DNA from: Candidatus Flexicrinis affinis
Lineage (GTDB): Bacteria; Chloroflexota; Anaerolineae; Aggregatilineales; Phototrophicaceae
Direction of reading: 5' to 3'
DNA: 64,000 nt
NCBI GenBank assembly: GCA_016716525.1
Contig: JADJWE010000006.1
Location: forward strand, 248,001-312,000
Shown here: piece by piece, positions 58,355-64,000 of the stretch
How positions within the stretch are numbered: the first letter of the stretch is position 1
Layout: every line of letters begins with the position of its first letter
Position numbers and translations under genes: made by a program
Notes under the pieces: model-generated
The model's database searches: none
Seen by the model: only the letters and a program-made list of their open reading frames with translations
What the model was told of the DNA's origin: nothing

Positions 58355-58978
58355 ATGAGCGACCCAACGCCTTACCCGCCCGAATACTTTGCGCGTGAGG
58401 ATGACAGCAACGATCGTCAGTTTTACAGCGTCGCGCGCAAGGTCGTACACATCGACGATTCCGCCATCGACATGCTGCGCGAGCGCGTGTTTCGTCCGCT
58501 GCTGCCTGCTGGCGGGCGCGTCCTCGACCTGATGAGCAGTTGGCGGTCGCATTTGCCGCCCGACGCGGCGTTGGGTCACGTCACCGGATTGGGCCTCAAC
58601 GGCGATGAGATGGCCGACAACCCGCAGCTCGACGATTACCTCGTGCACGACCTCAACGCGACGCCCGATCTGCCCTTTTCCGACGGATCGTTCGACGCGG
58701 CACTGTGCACCGTGTCGATACAGTACCTCACACGCCCGATCGAGGTTTTTCGCGAGGTGCGGCGCGTCCTGACCCCGCGAGCGCCGTTCATCGTGAGCTT
58801 CAGCAACCGCTGTTTTCCGTCGAAGGCCGTGTGGGTGTGGCTGTTCACCGACGACGCCAAACATCAAGCGCTGGTGACTGATTATCTCGAGCGCGCCGGC
58901 TTCGGCGACATCCATACCGAAGATCATGTGCCGCGTTGGGGCGATCCGCTTTACGCCGTCATCGGCCGCGCGCCGTAA
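58355..58978 (+). CDS. Class I SAM-dependent methyltransferase-like protein
   Basis: A 207-residue methyltransferase-11 type protein. It retains the post-I Asp region and post-motif segments (LPFSDGSFDAALCTVSIQYL, EVFREVRRVLTPRAPFIVSFSN). Motif I is abnormal: VLDLMSSWRSHLP in place of the glycine-rich E/DxGxGxG, so cofactor binding must differ from the norm. The ATG at 58355 gives a complete domain; the open frame extends far upstream but that part is antisense to the giant gene. Substrate unknown. Confidence 0.75.
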   Translation: MSDPTPYPPEYFAREDDSNDRQFYSVARKVVHIDDSAIDMLRERVFRPLLPAGGRVLDLMSSWRSHLPPDAALGHVTGLGLNGDEMADNPQLDDYLVHDLNATPDLPFSDGSFDAALCTVSIQYLTRPIEVFREVRRVLTPRAPFIVSFSNRCFPSKAVWVWLFTDDAKHQALVTDYLERAGFGDIHTEDHVPRWGDPLYAVIGRAP

Positions 58979-58981
58979 GGA

Positions 58982-59002
58982 AGTGCTGAGTAATGAGTGA
59001 TG
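58982..59002. repeat. Heptamer tandem repeat, 3 units
   Basis: AGTGCTG, AGTAATG, AGTGATG in succession, starting three bases after the methyltransferase stop codon. Confidence 0.68.
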
Positions 59003-59050
59003 AGAACAAGCCAGCACCCATCACGCGCTGCTCCAGCCTCACCAACTACA

Positions 59051-59093
59051 CCTCACCCCATCTCCACATTGGTGAGATGGCCGGGGAGTGAGG
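59051..59093. terminator. Imperfect hairpin between convergent genes
   Basis: The outer arms CCTCACCCC (59051-59059) and GGGGAGTGAGG (59083-59093) and inner arms ATCTC and GAGAT form a long interrupted stem, followed by TTTGG. It may terminate both neighbours and resembles the palindrome at 1367. Confidence 0.5.
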
Positions 59094-59112
59094 TTTGGCG
59101 GCCATTCTCCGG

Positions 59113-60120
59113 CTAGTCCGTGATGTCGGCCACGGAGACGACTTGGCCGGTATGTTGGCTGCGCGTGGCGGCGATCGCCGCCTGCAGGGCGGCACGCGCG
59201 TCCTGCGCCGTCACGGCGGGCGGCTTGTCGTCGCGGACGCAGGTGACGAACGCGGCAATCTGCGCGGTGTAGGCCGGGCCAAAGCGTTCCGGGAAGTGCG
59301 GCACGACGTCATGGCGGACGCCGGACTTGGTGAGGGTCAGCACGGCGGTCTCTTGCAAGTAACCGATCTGCAGCGCCCCCTCGGTGCCGACAACCTCGCC
59401 GCGGATGTCGTAGCCGTACTTGGCCGTGCGGCTGACCTCGATGTTGCCCAGCCCGCCGCCGTTGAACTTGAGCGTGATTTGCGCATTGTCGACATCGCCG
59501 ACAGTGGTCAGTTCCGGGTACACCAGCGCCGCCGTCTCGGCATACACGCGCTGGATTTCGTCGCCGGTCAACCAGCGCACGACGTCGAAGTCGTGGATGC
59601 CCATGTCGACGATCAGCCCACCACTGGCGGCCGGATTGGCGTATTCGAGGCTGGTACGATACGGGTCGCGCCCGATCGAGCGGATCATCACCGGCGTGCC
59701 GATCACACCCGCGTCGATCTGGCGCTTGGCCTCGCTGTACGCGCGATCAAAGCGGCGCATGAACCCGATTTGCATGAGCACGCCGGCGTTGTCGACCGCC
59801 GCGATCATCTCGTCTGTTTCGCGCAGCGTGAGGGCGGTCGGCTTCTCACAGAAGACCGCCTTCCCGGCCTGCGCGGCGGCTATGACGACCTCGCGATGGG
59901 TATGGGTCGGGGTCGTGACGATCACCGCATCGACACGCGTATCTGCGAGCAGGGCGGTATAGTCCTTGGCAGTCGTAACGCCGGCATACTGCGCCAGCAC
60001 CGACGGCTGAGGATCGCTGACGGCGACCAGTTCGGCGTCATCCAATTGGCCGGCGACAAAGTTGGCATACACGCGGCCCATGCGCCCCAAACCGATGACA
60101 CCAATACCGATCTTGGTCAT
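59113..60120 (-). CDS. iolG: Inositol 2-dehydrogenase-like Gfo/Idh/MocA oxidoreductase
   Basis: A 335-residue NAD-dependent oxidoreductase. Rossmann motif GVIGLGRMGRVYANFVAG, EKPTALTL (the catalytic Lys), and MGIHDFDVVRWLTGDEI (active-site Asp/His). FMRRFDRAYSEAKRQIDAG and GRDPYRTS match IolG more closely than other Gfo/Idh members. It would oxidise myo-inositol to 2-keto-myo-inositol. The gene downstream of the promoter side, 164 bases upstream on the same strand, is an IolE-like protein, supporting inositol metabolism. The start MTKIGIGV is chosen over a frame 27 codons longer. Confidence 0.78.
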   Translation of the reverse strand: MTKIGIGVIGLGRMGRVYANFVAGQLDDAELVAVSDPQPSVLAQYAGVTTAKDYTALLADTRVDAVIVTTPTHTHREVVIAAAQAGKAVFCEKPTALTLRETDEMIAAVDNAGVLMQIGFMRRFDRAYSEAKRQIDAGVIGTPVMIRSIGRDPYRTSLEYANPAASGGLIVDMGIHDFDVVRWLTGDEIQRVYAETAALVYPELTTVGDVDNAQITLKFNGGGLGNIEVSRTAKYGYDIRGEVVGTEGALQIGYLQETAVLTLTKSGVRHDVVPHFPERFGPAYTAQIAAFVTCVRDDKPPAVTAQDARAALQAAIAATRSQHTGQVVSVADITD

Positions 60121-60250
60121 AACACGCTTCCCAGAGATATGCAGCGGCGCATTATACGCCACCGAGACGTCCAACGTGACTAATCGAGAATCGCCAAACA
60201 CGCCGCTTGGTGTTTCAGTGACCTGCGATCCATGGGGGTTGGCCGCTTCT

Positions 60251-60271
60251 CATCACTCAACACGCAGCACT
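60251..60271. repeat. Heptamer tandem repeat (reverse), 3 units
   Basis: On the minus strand: AGTGCTG, CGTGTTG, AGTGATG. It lies in the gap between the iolE-like and iolG-like genes. Confidence 0.62.
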
Positions 60272-60284
60272 TTCAGCTTTTCCC

Positions 60285-61181
60285 CTAGTAGCCGATCGAG
60301 CGCAGGTACTGCCGATTGCGGGCGACGGCTTGTTTCGGCGCGTCGATGTCCTCCACCAGCACGTCCTGCTCGACGATCGCCCAGCCATCGTACCCCAGCC
60401 CTTCCATCTCCTTCATCACGCGCGGGAAATCGACCGCGCCGTGGCCCAGCTCGCAGAACACGCCGCGCTTGACTGCCTCGAAGTAATCGGCTTCGTCCGC
60501 GTCACAGGTTTCCTTGACGGCCGGGTCGAAGTCTTTGAGATGGAGGTAGCGCACGCGTTCGCCGTGGTGATGGATGCACTCAACGGCGTCGCCACCGGCA
60601 AAGTGGTAATGCCCGGTATCGAGGCACAGCCCGACCAGCGCCGGATCGGTGGCGTCCAGCAGGCGCGCGGTCTCTTCGGGTGTTTCGACATAGCCCGCGC
60701 AGTGATGGTGAAACACAGTGTGCAGGCCAAGCCGGTCATGCACCTCGCGCGCAATGCGGTTGACCGCTTCACCGACGATCGCCCATGCCGCCGCGTCCAA
60801 CAACGATCCGCCGCGGCGGCCGGCCTGCTTGACCAGTTCCGGCACCGAGCCGCTGTCGTCGGCCAGCACGACATGGCGCGCGCCGCAGGCCGCTAAAACC
60901 CGCCCAACCTTGAGCGCATGCGCCAGTGCCTCGTCGTGGCGGACCGGGTCCACCAGCGGAACCGGCACGAACGACGATAGCAGCTTCAGACCACGTGAAT
61001 CCAGCGCTGCCTGAAGTTCGGCTGGATCGGTGGGCAGGAACCCCCACGGGCCGTACTCGAGCGCGTCGTAGCCTGCTTCTTTGATCTGGTCGAGCACCTG
61101 TTCGGGCGTGTAGCGCTGCACCGCGCCCTCAAACTCGAAAATACCCCAGCACACCGGGGCGGTCGCAATTCTGATCGTCAT
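60285..61181 (-). CDS. IolE-like sugar phosphate isomerase/epimerase-family protein
   Basis: A 298-residue TIM-barrel (AP endonuclease 2 family). N-terminus IRIATAPVCWGIFEF is typical of inosose dehydratases. Metal ligands: Glu in ALEYGPWGF, Asp in GLCLDTGHYHFAGG, His in YLHLKDFDP and Glu near AIVEQDVL. Inosose dehydratase converts 2-keto-myo-inositol to a diketone. It is on the same strand as the iolG-like gene. The second of two adjacent ATGs is chosen, five bases after GGAGG. Other isomerase activities are possible. Confidence 0.8.
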   Translation of the reverse strand: MTIRIATAPVCWGIFEFEGAVQRYTPEQVLDQIKEAGYDALEYGPWGFLPTDPAELQAALDSRGLKLLSSFVPVPLVDPVRHDEALAHALKVGRVLAACGARHVVLADDSGSVPELVKQAGRRGGSLLDAAAWAIVGEAVNRIAREVHDRLGLHTVFHHHCAGYVETPEETARLLDATDPALVGLCLDTGHYHFAGGDAVECIHHHGERVRYLHLKDFDPAVKETCDADEADYFEAVKRGVFCELGHGAVDFPRVMKEMEGLGYDGWAIVEQDVLVEDIDAPKQAVARNRQYLRSIGY

Positions 61182-61270
61182 CATTTCCTCCGCGTGCCGA
61201 ACGTTGGCCGCACATCATCCGAGTCTAGCGCGCCTACCGGCCGTCTGCTATGCGTCAGCTAGACAATCGG

Positions 61271-61293
61271 GACTCTCCCATATAATGAGAGTC
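61271..61293 (+). promoter_or_regulatory. Dyad enclosing the -10 of the LCP gene
   Basis: GACTCTC and GAGAGTC, perfect 7-base arms, flank CCATATAAT, which contains a consensus TATAAT (61281-61286). A -35 candidate TAGACA has a short 15-base spacer. The leader to the ATG at 61327 would be about 34 bases. A repressor or activator could bind the dyad over the -10. Confidence 0.5.
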
Positions 61294-61326
61294 GTCATCA
61301 TCTACGCAGGACAGGGTTATTCCACC

Positions 61327-62235
61327 ATGCGCCGCATTGTCTTCGCTTTACTTCTGGCTGTCTTAACGCTAACCGCAGCCGCCCCGGCCGCCGCACAAGG
61401 GCGTTGGGACGGCAACAGCCGCTTCACCATTCTCGTCATGGGCATGGATCGCCGCCCCGGCGCGCGCGACACGCTCAATACCCGCACGGACGCCATGCTG
61501 GTCGTCAGCGTCGACCCGACGACCAACAAGATCGGCGTGCTGCACATCCCGCGCGACCTGCATTTGGCCGCGCTCGACAGCGACTCGCTGATCCGCGCCA
61601 ATACGCTGATGATCCGCGGCGAGTCGATTCAGGAAGGCTATGGCCCGTTCTATGCGATGGACACGATCGGCTACAACCTCGGTATTTTCATCGACGGCTT
61701 CATCGCCTTCGACTTCGAAGCGTTTATCACACTGGTCGATGCGCTCGGCGGCGTCGAGGTCACGATTAACTATGCGATCAGCGACCCGACCTACCCGGAC
61801 ATGAACTACGGCTTCGACCCGTTTTTCCTTTCGTCCGGCACACATCTGCTGGACGGCCGCACGGCGCTCAAGTTTGCGCGCACCCGGCACGGCGATAACG
61901 ACTACTTGCGCGGTGAACGCCAAATGCAGGTGTTCAAGGCGCTCGGCTTGAAGGCGACCGATGGCTCGGTGCTGCCCGACCTGCTGCTGCAAGCCCCACA
62001 GTTGATGGAGTCGCTCGACGGGCATGTCTATACCGATCTGACCGTGGACGAACTGGCGCCGCTGGCGCTGTTCGCAGCCTTCGTTCCGGTCGAGTACGTA
62101 GTGACCGGCAGCCTGAGCGGACGGTACATCGCGACGGTGCAGGTGCCGGGCACGACCGAACGCGTGCAAACCCCGAACCGCACTGTGCTCGAAGACCTGA
62201 TGCGCGAAACGTTCGGCGCCGACTACGCGGGATAG
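61327..62235 (+). CDS. LytR-CpsA-Psr (LCP) family protein
   Basis: A 302-residue exported LCP protein. Signal sequence FALLLAVLTLTAAAPAAAQG. The core carries the pyrophosphate-binding signature: NTRTDAMLVVSVD, VLHIPRDLHL, and FARTRHGDNDYLRGERQ. LCP enzymes transfer glycopolymers from undecaprenyl-pyrophosphate to peptidoglycan or proteins at the outer membrane face. The ATG of MRRIVF is chosen because it starts the signal peptide; the frame opens earlier. A single-gene unit with a clear -10. Confidence 0.88.
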   Translation: MRRIVFALLLAVLTLTAAAPAAAQGRWDGNSRFTILVMGMDRRPGARDTLNTRTDAMLVVSVDPTTNKIGVLHIPRDLHLAALDSDSLIRANTLMIRGESIQEGYGPFYAMDTIGYNLGIFIDGFIAFDFEAFITLVDALGGVEVTINYAISDPTYPDMNYGFDPFFLSSGTHLLDGRTALKFARTRHGDNDYLRGERQMQVFKALGLKATDGSVLPDLLLQAPQLMESLDGHVYTDLTVDELAPLALFAAFVPVEYVVTGSLSGRYIATVQVPGTTERVQTPNRTVLEDLMRETFGADYAG

Positions 62236-62241
62236 CGAACC

Positions 62242-63099
62242 CTACAACTCGATCCACCAGCGGAACGTATCGACGTCGCGCCCTTCTACGCGGATGCGAT
62301 CTTGCAGCGCGCCCCCGTTGGCCTTGATGACCCGGATGCTGCGCTCGTTGGTCACGTCGGTCGTGAGCATCACGCGCCGGAATCCCAGCCTGCGCGCGTG
62401 CTCCAAACCGAGCCGCAGGATCAGCGTGCCATAACCCTTGCCGCGCTCGGTCGGGCGCAGCTCATAGCCGACATGCCCGCCGAATCGTTCGAGCTTTTCG
62501 TTCAAATGATGCCGGATCGACAGCCGGCCGATGAAGTGATCGCCTCGCATCAGCCACAGGGCGGTGTCAGCCACGTAGCCGGGGGGCGGGTTGGACTCCA
62601 TGGCCAAAAGACGCGCGAGGTAGCTGTCGAACGTGTCCGGCGACACTTCGTGGTAACGACCTTCCGGCTTGAACTCCTCGACCGCTTCCAAGAAGCTCGC
62701 ACGGGCGCGGGCGTGGGGCCGCACCAGATCGACGATGGGCGCGATGAACTCGACCCGATTGCCGAACGGGTCGCGGAACTCGAAACGGTCGTAACCGGGG
62801 ATCGGTTCGCCGGTTTGCGCGGCGATCCCGCGAGCTTCGAGATTCGCCCGCCACGCCGCCAATTCTTCGACCTCATACGCGAGATGCGCTTTGGTGGCTG
62901 ACCGGTCGACACCTTGCTCGACGCCGATATGAAGCTGCTGATCGCCGACCGCGGCCCAGAACCCGCCGCGACCGACCAGCGAGTCAGGCTTGGGGAGTTC
63001 CAGCAGCCCCAACACATCCAAATAGAACGCGCGCGCGTCCGCGACCTGATCGGGCGACACGGTGATTTGCGCGTGGTGGAAGCGCACGATGCCCGCCAC
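62242..63099 (-). CDS. VOC-GNAT fusion protein
   Basis: A 285-residue fusion. Residues about 1-125 form a VOC domain (FHHAQITVSPDQVADARAFY, FRDPFGNRVEFIAP) with metal-type His and Glu. Residues about 135-285 form a GNAT domain with the acetyl-CoA motif YELRPTERGKGYGTLILR and a typical end (NERSIRVIKANGG). The two may act on the same small molecule, for example a drug or a metabolite. The glutaredoxin-like gene lies 4 bases upstream and may be cotranscribed. Confidence 0.82.
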   Translation of the reverse strand: MAGIVRFHHAQITVSPDQVADARAFYLDVLGLLELPKPDSLVGRGGFWAAVGDQQLHIGVEQGVDRSATKAHLAYEVEELAAWRANLEARGIAAQTGEPIPGYDRFEFRDPFGNRVEFIAPIVDLVRPHARARASFLEAVEEFKPEGRYHEVSPDTFDSYLARLLAMESNPPPGYVADTALWLMRGDHFIGRLSIRHHLNEKLERFGGHVGYELRPTERGKGYGTLILRLGLEHARRLGFRRVMLTTDVTNERSIRVIKANGGALQDRIRVEGRDVDTFRWWIEL

Positions 63100-63103
63100 T
63101 GTC

Positions 63104-63454
63104 CTAGCCCGTCAGCCACTCGTTGGCATGGGTCAGGCCGTGCTTGCGCAGCCATGCCATCAACTGATCAGTGTTCGGCTCGGTGAGCATGCTGCCGCGG
63201 TCGATCCCGCGCGGGGACATGCCCGGCGCGATCGGCTCCGGCGGCGCGATCGGCTGAGCCGGGTCGCCGTCGGCGACGTACAACGTCGGTATGCTCAGGT
63301 ATCCCGTCCAGCGCAGCAGGCGCTCGCGCACCGCCGGGTCGAGGTCGTAGTGCTGCTCGACGTAATCCACACCGAGATCGTCCAAGACGCGACGGGCCAA
63401 AGTCGACAGGGGACATCCGCTCGTGCGATTGATCATGACGAGGGTGAGGGGCAT
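63104..63454 (-). CDS. Glutaredoxin-like protein with a single active-site Cys
   Basis: A 116-residue protein with a thioredoxin-like start (LTLVMINRTSGCPLSTLARRVL). The CxxC motif reads CPLS, leaving one Cys, and the cis-Pro segment is YLSIPTLYVAD. After residue 75 the sequence departs from glutaredoxins (Pro-rich, then a helix DQLMAWLRKHGL). A monothiol redox or iron-sulfur role is possible. Short gaps on both sides (3-4 bases) indicate an operon with the amidase and the VOC-GNAT gene. Confidence 0.75.
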   Translation of the reverse strand: MPLTLVMINRTSGCPLSTLARRVLDDLGVDYVEQHYDLDPAVRERLLRWTGYLSIPTLYVADGDPAQPIAPPEPIAPGMSPRGIDRGSMLTEPNTDQLMAWLRKHGLTHANEWLTG

Positions 63455-63457
63455 GGA

Positions 63458-64000
63458 TTATGCGTCCGGGAGAGCTGTCGCGGTCGGTACAGGGGTAGCG
63501 GGTATGATGCCGAACAAATTGTCCGGTTCGAGGAAACACAGAACGCCCTCGACCACGCCCCGCGACAGCACGTCTTGCCGATTGACGAGCGAGTCGCGGT
63601 CGGCGCGCATAAAGCCGAGCTCGATGATCGCGGCCGGTGTGAGCGGGTGGATTTCGCGGAAGGAATGATAGTTGGTCATGTGAACGGTCGTTCCGTATCT
63701 GCGTTCTAGGCCGGAGACTGCCCCGTACAATGCCGCGATACATTCGGCCAGCCGATCGTCTGGCCCGCCCGGCGGCTTGGCTTCTGCTTTGGCAACCAAA
63801 AACCCGCTGACGACTTCATCATATTGCGCGCAGGTATTGCTGTGGATGCTGACCAGTGCCGCACCCTGAAAGTCCGTCAAGCGCGGGTCGAATTCGTCAA
63901 GCAGCAGCACACTGTATCCGCGCTGACGGAGCGCCAGCACGACCTGCGACGCTACGGCGAAGTTGATTTCGTTCTCGGTCAGGCCGTCGTCGCATACCGC
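63458..64000 (-). CDS. N-acetylmuramoyl-L-alanine amidase (Amidase_3), 5' truncated
   Basis: The C-terminal 180 residues of a zinc amidase that cleaves the peptide stem from peptidoglycan. The frame stays open to the window end (GLTENEINFAVA), so the start is outside. AALVSIHSN carries a zinc His; AAIIELGFMRADRD carries the catalytic Glu and the family signature. The C-terminus ends in a short Pro/Thr tail (PATPVPTATALPDA), unlike enzymes with wall-binding repeats. First gene of a tight cluster with the glutaredoxin-like and VOC-GNAT genes. Confidence 0.85.
   Translation of the reverse strand, partial: AVCDDGLTENEINFAVASQVVLALRQRGYSVLLLDEFDPRLTDFQGAALVSIHSNTCAQYDEVVSGFLVAKAEAKPPGGPDDRLAECIAALYGAVSGLERRYGTTVHMTNYHSFREIHPLTPAAIIELGFMRADRDSLVNRQDVLSRGVVEGVLCFLEPDNLFGIIPATPVPTATALPDA

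Noticed and set aside
59095..60183. Plus-strand open frame of 362 codons over the iolG-like gene
   Set aside because: Exact shadow of a conserved oxidoreductase gene.

Overview
The window is a GC-rich, gene-dense bacterial chromosome segment. It most likely comes from a Chloroflexota (Anaerolineae-type) genome. This is an inference from several traits together: many secreted beta-propeller proteins, Pro/Thr-rich linkers (PTPT-type), Flp-type pilins with E5-Y6, DUF3352-like and LCP proteins, and an rpmH-rnpA-yidD-yidC-jag cluster without dnaA beside it. No rRNA, tRNA, CRISPR array, phage or transposase was seen. Layout: 1-8.2 kb holds an AT-richer locus of secreted or cell-surface beta-propeller genes with duplicated 5' cassettes, interrupted by an arsR gene with a tiny Cys-rich peptide gene and a divergent hrcA/trxA pair. 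8.2-16.2 kb holds a divergent KARI-like protein, a GT39-type membrane glycosyltransferase, assorted soluble enzymes, a TlpA-type thioredoxin, an Flp pilin and a PspA-like coiled coil. 16.3-19.1 kb is a tyrosine-catabolism operon (hppD ... FAH hydrolase) with a MntA/HepT toxin-antitoxin pair inside it. 19.2-22.6 kb holds a PLP aminotransferase, an Lrp regulator with an operator array, a VOC protein and a lipid kinase. 22.8-27.3 kb holds a large membrane protein and a stomatin/NfeD pair. 27.4-33.7 kb holds an amidohydrolase, a ribokinase, a GNAT enzyme and a membrane Ser/Thr kinase. 33.8-39.4 kb is an eight-gene operon read leftwards: rpmH-rnpA-yidD-(PQQ-type propeller lipoprotein)-yidC-jag-pfkB-HAD. 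It combines ribosome, RNase P and membrane-insertion functions. 39.7-44.0 kb is a rightward operon of three uncharacterised proteins, purU and an M42 peptidase. 44-58 kb is dominated by large exported proteins: a DUF3352-DsbA-PPC fusion, an SH3b propeller protein, a multi-PAS kinase with an RHH-like head, and a 1539-residue pilin-anchored adhesin-like protein. 58.4-64 kb holds a methyltransferase, inositol-type genes (iolG/iolE-like), an LCP protein, a VOC-GNAT fusion, a glutaredoxin-like protein and a truncated amidase. Two intergenic repeat families run through the window. One is a composite multi-hairpin element (five copies) whose central stem changes sequence but keeps its pairing. The other is a degenerate tandem heptamer with unit AGTGATG (five loci), one copy of which supplies the stop codon of the FAH gene. 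The strongest candidates for something undescribed are the composite hairpin element, the ArsR-controlled Cys-rich microprotein with twin operators, and the pilin-anchored giant protein.
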